Notes: generated by a model from the sequence alone, not told the origin. 64,000 nt of DNA from JAEUMD01 sp937950105 (GCA_036821845.1 DAISIT010000001.1:1-64000), one strand, 5' to 3'; shown: positions 7,747 to 17,333, counted from the stretch's first letter. Numbers and translations are program-made.

Positions 7747-9780
7747 ATGGCACGCGAAAACGTGAAGCCCTCTGGTGTTTCCGCCGTGGTCGGACGCTCG
7801 CTCGCGCGATTCATCCGGCTGGTTGCGCGCACCTCGAAACCCGTTTTCGATCCGCCCGACCTGCCCGATCGGCTGTTTGCCGAGCATCCCGCCATCGTCG
7901 GCTTCTGGCACGGTCAGTTCATGATGGTGCAGGAACTCAACACCCATCGGGCCCCCGTCAAGGCGATGGTGGCGCGCCACGGCGATGCCGACCTGATCGG
8001 CGGCGCCATGGCGGAGCTCGGTGTCGGCCTGATCCGCGGCGCCGGCGCCGGCGGGCGCAAGAAGGACCGTGGCGGGGCGCAGGCGCTGCGCGAATCACTG
8101 AAGGCGCTTGCCGAGGGCAACTCGCTGACCATGACCGCCGACGTGCCGCCGGGACCGGCGCGCCGCGCGGGCGAGGGCATCATCACCATCGCCCGGCTGT
8201 CGGGCCGCCCGATCGTGCCGGTGGCGGTCGCCACCTCGCGGTTCGTGGCGCTCGACACCTGGAGCCGCATGACCATCAACCTGCCGTACTCGCGTCTCGC
8301 GGCGGCGGCGAGCGCACCGATCCACGTGCCGCGCGACGCCGATCCGACGACGCTGGAAGCGCTGCGCAAGGCGGTCGAGGACGGCATCAACGATGCGACC
8401 CGGCGTGCCTACGCGCTCGCCGGGCGCGACTGGACCGAGGCCGCGCCCGCCTCGGCGCTCGGCCCCGAATCGCCGCCGCCGAAGCCGGGGCTGCGCCTGC
8501 GCACTTATCGCGGCCTGTCGCGCGCGCTCGAGCCCGTGGTGCCGCTGTGGCTCAGGATGCGCCAGCGCCAGGGCAAGGAGGACGGCCGCCGACGCAGCGA
8601 GCGCTACGGCATCGCCAGCGCCGCCCGTCCCGAAGGGCCGCTCGTCTGGATGCATGCGGCGAGCGTCGGCGAAACCAACGTGACGCTGCCCTTGATGCGC
8701 GCGCTGAGCGAGGCGCGACCCGATCTCAATTTCCTGCTTACCACCGGCACCACCACCTCGGCCGATCTCGCGGAGCGCCGCCTCGGGGCCAAGAGCATCC
8801 ATCAGTTCGTGCCGCTCGATTCGCCGCGCTTCGCCCGCCGCTTCCTCGAACACTGGAAGCCGGACCTCGCCGTCTTCACCGAAAGCGAAATCTGGCCGAA
8901 CCTCATTCTCGAAACCGCCAGCGCTCGCATTCCGATCGCCGTCGTCAACGCCCGAATCTCGCATCGCAGCTTCTCGCGCTGGCGGCGCAACGGCGGCGTG
9001 GCGCGCCCGCTGTTCGGGCGGCTGAATCTCGTCCTCGCGCAGAACGAACGCTTCGCCCGCTGGTTCTCACTGCTCGGCGCACGCGACGTGCGCAACGCCG
9101 GCAACATCAAGATCGACTCGCCGCCGCCGCCGGTCGACCCGCTCGAGTTGCAGCGGCTGGCGACGGCGGTCGCCGGACGCCGGGTCCTGCTGGCGGCGAG
9201 CACGCATCCGGGCGAGGACGAGATCGTCACCGCGGCCCACAAGCTGCTCGCCGCGCGGTTCCCCGATCTGCTCACCATCATCGTGCCGCGGCATCCAGAG
9301 CGCGGTGGGGCAATCGCCGACATGCTGGCGCGCGCGGGGCTCAGGGCGTCGCGCCGGGCGGCCGGAGCGCAGCCTGATGCGGCGACCGACGTCTATGTCG
9401 CCGACACCATCGGGGAACTCGGAACCTTCTACAAACTCGCGCCGGTCGCCTTCATCGGCGGATCGCTGGTGCCGCACGGCGGCCAGAACCCGATCGAGGC
9501 CGTGCGCCATGGCGCCGCCGTCGTCACCGGCCCGCACACACACAATTTCGCCGATGCCATCGCCGCCTTGTCGCGCCAGCGCGGCCTCGTCGTGGTCGAG
9601 ACGGCCGAAGCGCTGGCCGACGCGGTGGCGCAACTGCTTGCGGACCCTGCCGCACTCGCTGCGTCCACGCGCGGGGCCGAAACCGCGCTCGCGGCGTTGT
9701 CCGGCGCACTCGATCGGTCTACCGCGGCGCTGCTTCCCATGCTGCCGCCCGAACCAAGCGAGCTGCGCCGTGCCTCTTGA
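7747..9780 (+). CDS. waaA: Fused DUF374 acyltransferase-like domain and Kdo transferase (WaaA/KdtA)
   Basis: 677-residue protein made of two normally separate enzymes. Residues about 1-235 match DUF374, a lysophospholipid-acyltransferase-like family: GFWHGQF, a GLIRGAGAGG block and DVPPGPARRAG. Residues about 250-677 form a full-length Kdo transferase: the membrane-associated start LRLRTYRGLSRALEPVVPL, MHAASVGE with catalytic E309, FTESEIWPN near 377-385, and the C-terminal PHGGQNPIEA and GPHTHNF motifs. WaaA transfers Kdo from CMP-Kdo to lipid IVA at the inner membrane. In related genomes the DUF374 gene usually lies immediately before waaA; here the two read as one frame with a linker of about 15-20 residues and no internal stop. 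The stop overlaps the lpxK start by 11 bases. The activity of the first domain is inferred. Confidence 0.85.
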   Translation: MARENVKPSGVSAVVGRSLARFIRLVARTSKPVFDPPDLPDRLFAEHPAIVGFWHGQFMMVQELNTHRAPVKAMVARHGDADLIGGAMAELGVGLIRGAGAGGRKKDRGGAQALRESLKALAEGNSLTMTADVPPGPARRAGEGIITIARLSGRPIVPVAVATSRFVALDTWSRMTINLPYSRLAAAASAPIHVPRDADPTTLEALRKAVEDGINDATRRAYALAGRDWTEAAPASALGPESPPPKPGLRLRTYRGLSRALEPVVPLWLRMRQRQGKEDGRRRSERYGIASAARPEGPLVWMHAASVGETNVTLPLMRALSEARPDLNFLLTTGTTTSADLAERRLGAKSIHQFVPLDSPRFARRFLEHWKPDLAVFTESEIWPNLILETASARIPIAVVNARISHRSFSRWRRNGGVARPLFGRLNLVLAQNERFARWFSLLGARDVRNAGNIKIDSPPPPVDPLELQRLATAVAGRRVLLAASTHPGEDEIVTAAHKLLAARFPDLLTIIVPRHPERGGAIADMLARAGLRASRRAAGAQPDAATDVYVADTIGELGTFYKLAPVAFIGGSLVPHGGQNPIEAVRHGAAVVTGPHTHNFADAIAALSRQRGLVVVETAEALADAVAQLLADPAALAASTRGAETALAALSGALDRSTAALLPMLPPEPSELRRAS

Positions 9781-10852
9781 GGAACCGAGCTGGTGGTACG
9801 GTGCGGGCGGCGAGCGCATGACGCGGCTGCTCGGGCCGGCATCGCGCATATTCGCCCACTTTGCGACGCGCCGCCTGACCCAGCGCACGCCCTACCGCTC
9901 GCGCCTGCCGGTGATCTGCGTCGGCAACTTTACCGCGGGCGGCACCGGCAAGACGCCGCTCACCATCCACATCGCGCAGTTGCTGGCGAAAGCCGGTGAG
10001 CATCCCGCCATTCTGACGCGCGGCTACGGCGGCAAGCGCGCCGGCCCGTACTGGCTCGACGACATCTCCGAACTTGCTGAAGACGTCGGCGACGAGCCGC
10101 TGCTGCTGGCGCGCGCCGCGCCGACCATGGTCGCTCACAACCGCCGCGCCGGGGCCATCGCCATCGAGACGGCAGGGCGCGGCATCACCGTCATCGTCAT
10201 GGACGACGGCCTGCAGAACCCGTCGCTGGCGAAGGATCTGACGCTCGCGGTCGTCGATGCCGCACGCGGGCTCGGCAACGGCGAGGTCATTCCCGCCGGG
10301 CCGCTGCGCGCGCCGCTCGACGTGCAGCTCGGCCTGACCGATGCGATCGTCCTCAATACGCCACCGAACGCAGCGGACGCCGCCGAGGGTTCAGGTCCCG
10401 CCCCCCCGGCGCTACTCCTCGAAGCCTTGCGCCGTGATTTCCCGGGCCCTGTCATCGCGGCCTCGGCGGAGGCGGCCACCGAAGCCGGCGCTCTGACCGG
10501 CGCACCACTCGTCGCCTTCGCCGGCATCGCCAATCCGGCGCGCTTCTTCGCGCTGCTCGAACGGCTCGGCGGGCGCATCGCCGCGCACCTCGTCTTCAAG
10601 GACCACCACGCCTACAGCGAAAGCGACGCCGAGCGACTGCTGGCGCTGGCGGTGACGCACGGCGCGACGCTGGTGACGACAGAGAAGGATCACGTGCGCC
10701 TCGTCGGCTATGGCGGCGCGCGCGAGCGGCTGGCCAAGGCGGCGATACCGCTGCCGATACGGCTCGCATTCAGCGAGCAGGACGCACACCGGCTGAGCGA
10801 GCTGGTGACGACAGCGGCACTGACGGGCGGCTACAGGCGGGGCCTGAGGTAG
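9770..10852 (+). CDS. lpxK: Tetraacyldisaccharide 4'-kinase
   Basis: Phosphorylates the 4' position of the tetraacyldisaccharide 1-phosphate precursor to make lipid IVA, at the inner membrane. 360 residues from GTG 9770. The opening PLEEPSWWYG and TPYRSRLPVICVGNFTAGG are typical of LpxK, followed by the P-loop GGTGKTP (57-63), RGYGGK, DDGLQNP and the C-terminal TTEKDHVRL. GTG 9770 overlaps the end of the waaA fusion by 11 bases, implying translational coupling, and places PSWW at the usual N-terminal position; ATG 9818 would cut this off. It ends convergently with the DUF2093 gene. Confidence 0.92.
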   Translation: MPLEEPSWWYGAGGERMTRLLGPASRIFAHFATRRLTQRTPYRSRLPVICVGNFTAGGTGKTPLTIHIAQLLAKAGEHPAILTRGYGGKRAGPYWLDDISELAEDVGDEPLLLARAAPTMVAHNRRAGAIAIETAGRGITVIVMDDGLQNPSLAKDLTLAVVDAARGLGNGEVIPAGPLRAPLDVQLGLTDAIVLNTPPNAADAAEGSGPAPPALLLEALRRDFPGPVIAASAEAATEAGALTGAPLVAFAGIANPARFFALLERLGGRIAAHLVFKDHHAYSESDAERLLALAVTHGATLVTTEKDHVRLVGYGGARERLAKAAIPLPIRLAFSEQDAHRLSELVTTAALTGGYRRGLR

Positions 10853-10899
10853 GTTCGGGCGGGTTCGACAGGCGCGGCGCCAGAGGCGGCGCGGTCCTA

Positions 10900-11133
10900 T
10901 CATTTACTGCCCGTCTTGCTGCGCAGATCCACATAGCGCTTGAACGAAATATCCGCGGAGGCATACGCCTCCTGCCGTTCGACGCTCCAGTATCTGAGGT
11001 CGGCGAGCGCGATCCGCTGACCAGTGACCGCGCAGCGCACATAGTCGCCGGTCTGTACGACCTGGAACTCACCGTCCAGGTAATGCACCTTGGCCTCGCC
11101 CTTGTGGCCGAGCAGCTTGTCGAAGCGGTTCAT
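10900..11133 (-). CDS. DUF2093 family protein
   Basis: 77 residues, full length for DUF2093. Conserved features are NRFDKLLGHKGEAKVHYLDGEF at the start, VRCAVTGQRIALADLRYWSV in the middle and the EAYASADISFKRY tail. Function is unknown. The gene commonly sits between lpxK and xseA in Hyphomicrobiales, exactly as here. No signal peptide or membrane span. A short perfect stem (11151-11157 with 11160-11166) lies just upstream of the start and might be regulatory. Confidence 0.88.
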   Translation of the reverse strand: MNRFDKLLGHKGEAKVHYLDGEFQVVQTGDYVRCAVTGQRIALADLRYWSVERQEAYASADISFKRYVDLRSKTGSK

Positions 11134-11321
11134 TTTCGATCCTGGTCAGACGTCGCGAACGCGACGCCCGCGTATGGCCGTTTGCGTCGTTGCGCTGCTC
11201 GCGTGCGGAAAAGCGTGCGCAACCCACCGCTCGCCCCGCGCGATGAGGCTATCACATCCGCGTTTTGGCAGCGCGCGTCAAGAATACGCTGGTCGCAGGC
11301 GGAGGCCTTGCAGGCGATTGC

Positions 11322-12998
11322 TCAGAACAGCGAGCCCTGGCCGCTGTCCCGGTGGCGGCGCGGGCGTGCGGGGGCACTCGACGGCTCCGTGGCGGAACCG
11401 GCCTTAGCAGGTGCAGCGGGCTCCGGCCCTTGTTGCGATGGTGCGGCGCCAGAGCCACCGGCAGCGGGCACCTGTCCGACGCGGCCGCCCTCTGCGGTCG
11501 AAATCGCGGCGATGCGGCCATCGACAAACTCGATGTCGAGCACCTGTCCCGCCGGCACCGATGCGGCGCGGCGCAACATCGCACCCCGCTCGTCGCGCAC
11601 CAGCGCGAAGCCGCGCTGCAGCACGCTCTGATAGCTGAGGCTCTGCGCCAGCTTCGCGACTCCTTCGAGACGCCGTCGGCGCGCATCGGTGGCGTTGGCG
11701 AAGGCGCGCCGCGAGCGCTCGGCGAGACCGTCGATGCGCTCGCCGAGCCGCGCGACGCGAGCGCCGAGCGCGCTCGGCGACAACCGGCCACCGAGCCGTT
11801 CGAGACGGGCGCGGCGCTGACCGGCCGTCCGCGCCAGCGCTTCACCGGCACGCCGCGACACGGCATCGAGACGCGTCGCGCAGCGCTCGATGCGCACGGC
11901 GACGAGACGCGGCGTCAGCCGGCTCGATATGCGCGCGTGGCGCAGATGATGCGCGCGCGTGTTGGCGACCAGCGCGCGGGCAAGACGCCGCTCGATCGAG
12001 TCGAAGCGCTGACGCGGCATCGCCAGCAGGTCCTCGCGGCGCGGCAGTCCGCGCGCCGCCGCCCGCCAGTTCGCACGGCAGCTCTCGACGAGACGGCGCA
12101 GCGCGATCGAGAGCCGGAGGCCGAGCTTGCCCGTCGTCTCTGCAAGCTCCGAATACTTCGGCACCGCCCACTCGGCCGCCTTGGTCGGCGTCGGCGCGCG
12201 CGCATCGGCGACCAGATCGATGAGCGTCCAGTCGGTCTCGTGGCCGACGGCGGAGATGACGGGAATCGTGCTCGCCGAAACGGCGCGTACGACCGTCTCG
12301 TCGTTGAAGCCCCACAGGTCCTCGAGGCTGCCGCCGCCGCGCGCGACGATGATGAGATCCGGCCGCGCCACCTTGCCGCCCGCAACAATCGCGTTGAAAC
12401 CGCGGATCGCCGCCGCCACCTCGCCCGCGCACGTCTCGCCCTGCACGCGCACCGGCCACACCAGCACGCACGCGGGAAAGCGCTCGCGGAAGCCCGCCAG
12501 CATGTCGCGGATCACCGCACCGGTCGGGCTCGTGATGATGCCGATGACGCGCGGCAGGAAGGGGATCGCGCGCTTGCGCGTGTCGTCGAACAGGCCCTCG
12601 GCGGCGAGCTTGCGCTTCCGCTCCTCGAGCAGCGCCATCAGCGCGCCGAGCCCCGCCGGCTCCATCTGCTCGATGACGATCTGATACTTGGACGAACCGG
12701 GATAGGTGGTGACACGGCCGTGCGCAATCACCTCCATGCCTTCCTCGGGCCGCACCTTGAGGCGTGACATGCTGCCACGCCAGATCACCGCCTCGATCTT
12801 GGCCTTGTCGTCCTTGAGCGCGAAATAGGCGTGTCCGGAAGCGTGCGGGCCGCGATAGCCGGAAATCTCTCCGCGCAGCCGCACGTAGCCGAAGCCGTCC
12901 TCGAGCGCGCGCTTGATGGCGCCGGCCAGCTCGGAAACCGAGAATTCGGGCGCGTTACCGGCGGCGGACGTGCGGGCGGTGTCGGTTTCTGTGGGCAT
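11322..12998 (-). CDS. xseA: Exodeoxyribonuclease VII large subunit
   Basis: Catalytic subunit of exonuclease VII, which degrades single-stranded DNA from both ends; its small subunit XseB is encoded far away at 50934. 558 residues. An N-terminal OB-fold (FSVSELAGAIKRALEDGFG ... LRGEISGYRG) is followed by the catalytic core with LPRVIGIITSPTGAVIRD, ARGGGSLEDLWGFN and VVRAVSASTIPVISAVGHETDWTLID, then a long helical Arg-rich region and a Pro/Ala-rich tail of about 60 residues that looks variable. ATG 12998 is preceded by GGGAGGAA at an 11-base spacing. Divergent from purD. Confidence 0.95.
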   Translation of the reverse strand: MPTETDTARTSAAGNAPEFSVSELAGAIKRALEDGFGYVRLRGEISGYRGPHASGHAYFALKDDKAKIEAVIWRGSMSRLKVRPEEGMEVIAHGRVTTYPGSSKYQIVIEQMEPAGLGALMALLEERKRKLAAEGLFDDTRKRAIPFLPRVIGIITSPTGAVIRDMLAGFRERFPACVLVWPVRVQGETCAGEVAAAIRGFNAIVAGGKVARPDLIIVARGGGSLEDLWGFNDETVVRAVSASTIPVISAVGHETDWTLIDLVADARAPTPTKAAEWAVPKYSELAETTGKLGLRLSIALRRLVESCRANWRAAARGLPRREDLLAMPRQRFDSIERRLARALVANTRAHHLRHARISSRLTPRLVAVRIERCATRLDAVSRRAGEALARTAGQRRARLERLGGRLSPSALGARVARLGERIDGLAERSRRAFANATDARRRRLEGVAKLAQSLSYQSVLQRGFALVRDERGAMLRRAASVPAGQVLDIEFVDGRIAAISTAEGGRVGQVPAAGGSGAAPSQQGPEPAAPAKAGSATEPSSAPARPRRHRDSGQGSLF

Positions 12999-13132
12999 CG
13001 ATCGTTTCGATTCCTCCCTGGGCCGGGCGATGATACACCACGGGCCGCGCGGGCGGTCGCAAGCCCGCACAGCCATCCCCAGACGTGATCGCCGGGTATC
13101 ACCGGCAACGGCCTCGAGCACGGGCGGAACGC

Positions 13133-14416
13133 ATGAACATCCTTCTCATCGGGTCCGGCGGCCGCGAGCACGCCCTCGCCACGGCCATTGCCAGAAGTCC
13201 GCTGTGCAGCCGCCTCTTTTGCGCGCCCGGAAACGCCGGTATCGCCGAAGCCGCCAAGATCGTGAAGCTCGATGCGGACGACCATGCCGCCGTCGTCGCC
13301 TTCTGCCGCGACCAGCGCATCGGCTTCGTCGTCATCGGCCCGGAGGCGCCGCTGGTCGGCGGGCTCTCCGATGCGCTCGCCGACGCCGGCATTTCGTGCT
13401 TCGGTCCGTCGAAGGCCGCCGCGCAACTCGAAGGCTCCAAAGGCTTCACCAAGGATCTCTGCGCCGAGTTTCACATCCCGACCGGAGCCTACGAGCGCTT
13501 CACCGACGCGGCCAGCGCGAAAGCCTATCTCGCAGGTAAGCCGTTGCCGATCGTGGTCAAGGCCGATGGCCTCGCCGCGGGCAAGGGCGTCGTCATCGCC
13601 GAGACCGAAGCCGACGCGATCACCGCCATCGAGGCATGCTTCGACGGCGCCTTCGGTGCCGCCGGTTCCGAAGTCGTCATCGAGGAATATCTCGACGGCG
13701 AGGAGGCGAGCTTCTTCGCGCTCTCCGATGGCGACACGGCGATCGCCTTCGGCGCGGCGCAGGATCACAAGCGCGTCGGTGATGGCGATACGGGACCGAA
13801 CACCGGCGGCATGGGTGCCTACTCGCCCGCGCCGGTGATGACCGACGACATGATCCGCCGCACCATGGACGAGATCATCCGGCCGACCGTCGCCGGCATG
13901 AAGACGCGCGGATATCCCTTCAAGGGCGTGCTGTTTGCCGGCCTGATGATCACGCGCAAGGGTCCGGAGCTGATCGAATACAACGTGCGCTTCGGCGATC
14001 CGGAATGCCAGGTGCTCATGACACGCCTCGACAGCGATATCCTGCCGGCGCTGATTGCTACTGCGACGGGCGGGCTCGATACCGTGCGCCTCGACTGGTC
14101 GAACGATGCCGCGCTGACGGTCGTCATGGCCGCCGACGGCTATCCCGGCACGCCGCGCAAGGGCACCGAGATCAGGGGGATCGACGAAGCCGACAAGGTC
14201 GAGGGCGTCAAGGTGTTCCATGCCGGAACCGTGCGCGACGGCGCGCGCATCCTCGCCAATGGCGGGCGCGTGCTCAATGTCACTGCACGCGGCGCGACCG
14301 TTGCCGAAGCGCAGCAGCGCGCCTATGCCGCCGTCGATCGTCTCGACTGGCCCGAGGGCTTCTGCCGCCGCGACATCGGCTGGCGCGCCATTGCGCGGGA
14401 ACGCGGCGACACCTGA
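13133..14416 (+). CDS. purD: Phosphoribosylamine-glycine ligase
   Basis: ATP-grasp ligase making glycinamide ribonucleotide from phosphoribosylamine, glycine and ATP, the second step of de novo purine synthesis. 427 residues, normal length. N-terminal domain LLIGSGGREHALA; ATP-grasp signatures PIVVKADGLAAGKGV and the NTGGMGAYSPAP and VRFGDPECQ blocks that bind ATP and metal. ATG 13133 matches the conserved N-terminus; an upstream in-frame extension to 13085 is unconserved. Divergent from xseA across 134 bases. Confidence 0.96.
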   Translation: MNILLIGSGGREHALATAIARSPLCSRLFCAPGNAGIAEAAKIVKLDADDHAAVVAFCRDQRIGFVVIGPEAPLVGGLSDALADAGISCFGPSKAAAQLEGSKGFTKDLCAEFHIPTGAYERFTDAASAKAYLAGKPLPIVVKADGLAAGKGVVIAETEADAITAIEACFDGAFGAAGSEVVIEEYLDGEEASFFALSDGDTAIAFGAAQDHKRVGDGDTGPNTGGMGAYSPAPVMTDDMIRRTMDEIIRPTVAGMKTRGYPFKGVLFAGLMITRKGPELIEYNVRFGDPECQVLMTRLDSDILPALIATATGGLDTVRLDWSNDAALTVVMAADGYPGTPRKGTEIRGIDEADKVEGVKVFHAGTVRDGARILANGGRVLNVTARGATVAEAQQRAYAAVDRLDWPEGFCRRDIGWRAIARERGDT

Positions 14417-14501
14417 CGCGGCACCGAACCCGCCTTAGCGCTTCGCCAACCGATGTCCTATATGTTGCAGTGGCACGAACCACCGCGACCGGGAGACGGG
14501 C

Positions 14502-15500
14502 TTGCAGGCCAAGGCACGACAGGGCGACGCAAAGCCAGCCGAGACGACCGCACGGCGGCCGCGCATCGGGCTCGCGCTCGGCGGCGGCGGCGCGCGCGGT
14601 CTTGCCCACATCCCGGTTCTCGAAGCCTTCGACGAACTCGGCGTGAAGCCGGATGTGATTTCCGGAACCTCGATCGGCGCCATCTTTGGCGCGGCCTACG
14701 CTTCAGGGCTCTCCGCACGTGACATCCGCGCCCACACCGAGGAAGTCCTGACGCAGCGCCTCGGACTCGTGCGCGATCTTTTCGCGGCGCGCGCACAGGC
14801 CGTCGCCAGCCGCTTCCTCGGGTTCTTCGGCCAGCGTACGGCGCTGCTCGATCCCGCCTCGCTTCTCGAAACGCTGATGCCGACGCGCGTCGTGCGCGAT
14901 TTCGCCGATCTGCCGATCCCGCTGAAGATCGTCGCGACCGATTTCTATCAGCAGGAGCAGTACGTCTTTACCTCCGGCGCGCTGCGCCGAGCCGTCGCCG
15001 CCAGCATGGCGCTGCCGGTCATCTTCCAGCCCGTCGTCGTCGACGGCCGCGCGCTGATCGACGGTGGCCTTTCCAATCCGCTGCCTTTCGATCTCATTTC
15101 CAGTGAGGTCGACATCGTCGTCGCCATCGACGTTTCCGGCGCGCCGGTGCCAGCCGAGGGTCGTGATCGCCCGAGCGCCCTCGAAGCCCTGTTCGCCAGC
15201 GCCTTCATTTTCGAGCGCACCATCATCCGCGAGAAGTTGAAGTCGGTGCGGCCCGACATTTTCATCGAGGGCGGCACCAGCCGCTATCAGGTGCTCGATT
15301 TCCTCAAGCTCGACGAGATCATGGCGGCGGCGGAGCCCGCCAAACAGAAGCTGAAGACGCAACTCGCGCGCGTGCTCGGAGCCGAGACGCTGCCCGAGAT
15401 CGAGGTGGCGCCGGCTCCGGTCGCCCTGCTCGAGGAGGCGCCGAGGCGCAAGCTCCTGCCCGGGCGCAAGCGCCGCCGCAAGGCCGGTGCCGAGAGCTGA
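14502..15500 (+). CDS. Patatin-like phospholipase (RssA/NTE type)
   Basis: 332 residues with the Ser-Asp catalytic dyad of patatin-fold lipid hydrolases: oxyanion loop GGGGARG (27-33), nucleophile S57 in GTSIG, and D187 in ALIDGGLSNP. The product most resembles the RssA/YchK group; the substrate is unknown. A basic C-terminal tail (about 312-330) is present. The start appears to be TTG 14502: GGGAGA lies 5 bases upstream and no in-frame ATG occurs before the conserved GLALGGGGARG. The stop codon abuts that of the phosphate transporter on the other strand (TGATCA), so the two converge with no gap and no terminator between them. No cyclase or other defence gene is adjacent, which argues against a CBASS-type effector. 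Confidence 0.85.
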   Translation: MQAKARQGDAKPAETTARRPRIGLALGGGGARGLAHIPVLEAFDELGVKPDVISGTSIGAIFGAAYASGLSARDIRAHTEEVLTQRLGLVRDLFAARAQAVASRFLGFFGQRTALLDPASLLETLMPTRVVRDFADLPIPLKIVATDFYQQEQYVFTSGALRRAVAASMALPVIFQPVVVDGRALIDGGLSNPLPFDLISSEVDIVVAIDVSGAPVPAEGRDRPSALEALFASAFIFERTIIREKLKSVRPDIFIEGGTSRYQVLDFLKLDEIMAAAEPAKQKLKTQLARVLGAETLPEIEVAPAPVALLEEAPRRKLLPGRKRRRKAGAES

Positions 15501-16496
15501 TCAGGCCCACAGCCGATTGGCGACGAGCGCCGCGACGAAGGCCAGCAGCGCGCAGGCCGGGAACGTCGCGAACCATGCCATGACGATCTTCTTCAAGACA
15601 CCCCAGCGCACGTCGGACGCACGCTTGCTGGCGCTGACGCCGACCACCGCGCTGGTGATGGTGTGCGTGGTCGACAGCGGGATGCCGTAGTGCGAGGCGC
15701 CGAAGATGGTGAAGGACGCCGCCGTGGTCGCGCCGAAGCCCTGCCACGAGGTCAGCCGCGTCATCTTCGAGCCGACCGTCTGGATGATGCGCCAGCCGCC
15801 GAAGCTGGTGCCGATGCCCATGGTGAGCGCGCAGACGATGATCACCCAGGTGTCGATATGGAACGTCTGGATAGCGCCGCCCGCGAGCAGCGTCATGGCG
15901 AACACGCCCATGAACTTCTGCCCGTCGTTGAGGCCGTGATTGAACGCCATGAACGCCGCCGACAGCATCTGCAGGCGATCGAACGAGCGCTTGGCGCGCG
16001 TCGGCGTCGCATTGGCGGCAGCCGCCGTGATGAGGCGGCCGAGCAGGAAGGCACCGCCGAAACCGATCGCCAGCGACAGCACGAGGCCGATGCCGACCTT
16101 CTGCCAGCCGGCCCATTGCAGCGCTTCGAGGCCGCCGCCGGCAAAGCCCGCTCCGGCGAGACCGGCGAGCAGCGCGTGTGACTTCGACACCGGAATGCCG
16201 AGGCGCGCAGCCAGAGATCCCCAGGCGATGATCGACACCATGGTTGCCGTGATCGCCGGCACCGTCAGCGCCGCGGGCGCGACGATGCCCTTGCCGACGG
16301 TCGCCGCCACCGCCGTGCCGGACATGGCGCCGATGGTATTGAAAATGACCGCCATGACGACCGCCTGACGCGGAGTCATGACGCCGGTCGAGATCACCGT
16401 CGCGATGGCATTCGGTGCATCGGTCCATCCGTTGACGAACTCCGCCGCCAGCACGAAGAACAGCGCGATCAGCAGCCCCAGGGTGAGAGCGGTCAC
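15501..16496 (-). CDS. pit: Low-affinity inorganic phosphate transporter, PiT family
   Basis: 331 residues, about ten membrane spans. The two duplicated PiT signatures are present: FVNGWTDAPNAIAT near residues 20-33 and FNHGLNDGQKFMG in the second half, plus SKSHALLAGLAGAG and STTHTITSAVVGV. It moves phosphate, probably as a metal-phosphate complex, driven by proton or sodium gradients. GTG 16496 begins immediately after the TAG of the upstream DUF47 gene, and its AAGGAGG ribosome-binding site lies inside the last codons of that gene, so the two are translationally coupled. Confidence 0.92.
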   Translation of the reverse strand: MTALTLGLLIALFFVLAAEFVNGWTDAPNAIATVISTGVMTPRQAVVMAVIFNTIGAMSGTAVAATVGKGIVAPAALTVPAITATMVSIIAWGSLAARLGIPVSKSHALLAGLAGAGFAGGGLEALQWAGWQKVGIGLVLSLAIGFGGAFLLGRLITAAAANATPTRAKRSFDRLQMLSAAFMAFNHGLNDGQKFMGVFAMTLLAGGAIQTFHIDTWVIIVCALTMGIGTSFGGWRIIQTVGSKMTRLTSWQGFGATTAASFTIFGASHYGIPLSTTHTITSAVVGVSASKRASDVRWGVLKKIVMAWFATFPACALLAFVAALVANRLWA

Positions 16497-17153
16497 CTAC
16501 GCCTCCTTGCGCGCCAGCGACAGCACTTGCCGCGCGCAGTGGTTGGCGTCGTCGGTCATGCGCTCGAGCATGTGGAACAGCTGGTGCCAGGCGATGAAGC
16601 CGAGCGTCGGGCGACCTTCCTGCGAGAACTCGAGCACCAGCTCGCGCTCGCGCGCGGCGACGATCTTGTCGGCCTTGGCTTCCATCGCATCGACGGTGTC
16701 GGCGACGGCGCGCACGCGGGCGAGCGACAGCTTCGGCTCCGCCAGCATGGAGATCAGCGAATCGATGTGAACCAGCATCTCGCCGCCGAGCGCCATCAGC
16801 TCGCGAGCCTCGGGGCGCATCTCGCCGAGCACGCTGCGGTAGGCATCGACGTGCAGCACGACCTTGCGCATGCCGTCGATGGTATCGTCGAGATCGTCGG
16901 CGAGGCGCATCGCGTCGGGGATGTCGAAGCGCATGATGAACGAGTTGTCGAGCAATTCGTGGATCTCGCCGACCACCTTGTCGGCCTGATGCTCGAAGGC
17001 GATGACGCCGGCAACGTCCTGGGCATCCGTGGCGCGGAAGTGCGCCGCGCATTCGAGCGCGATGGTGGAGACGCGCTTGAGCATCGCCGCGTACTGATCG
17101 TTGCGCGACGGTCCGAACATGCCGGACATCATCTCCTGGATGCGCTTGCGCAT
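16497..17153 (-). CDS. DUF47 / PhoU-like partner of the phosphate transporter
   Basis: 218 residues, all-helical, matching DUF47 (PhoU_div, YkaA-type) proteins that are nearly always encoded directly before a PiT transporter. Helical repeats contain the metal-binding ExxxD-type patterns expected of PhoU folds, e.g. FEHQADKVVGEIHELLD and MEAKADKIV. Presumed to regulate or assist the transporter; the mechanism is not established. The first gene of a two-gene operon with pit (no gap). Divergent from the FixK-boxed small gene at 17409. Confidence 0.88.
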   Translation of the reverse strand: MRKRIQEMMSGMFGPSRNDQYAAMLKRVSTIALECAAHFRATDAQDVAGVIAFEHQADKVVGEIHELLDNSFIMRFDIPDAMRLADDLDDTIDGMRKVVLHVDAYRSVLGEMRPEARELMALGGEMLVHIDSLISMLAEPKLSLARVRAVADTVDAMEAKADKIVAARERELVLEFSQEGRPTLGFIAWHQLFHMLERMTDDANHCARQVLSLARKEA

Positions 17154-17333
17154 TGGGAACCCCCTGCCGCAGCAGTCCGAAGGAGACCGCCACCGATTGC
17201 ACTCGGGGCCCGCAATACATGGTCCGAGGGGGCATCCGCAATCGATTATGACATTTTTGCGACAGTCCAGTGCCGACGATCCGCAGGCCTTTTTGCCCAG
17301 GTCACCAGCCCGGGCCCCCACCGCCCCCGGGTG

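Noticed and set aside
11265..12767. 500-codon plus-strand frame opposite xseA
   Set aside because: Arg/Ala/His-rich low-complexity translation with no motif; xseA on the minus strand is certain.
14502..15500. Patatin-like protein as effector of a CBASS-type defence system
   Set aside because: No nucleotidyltransferase/cyclase or other partner nearby, and the sequence looks like the housekeeping RssA type.
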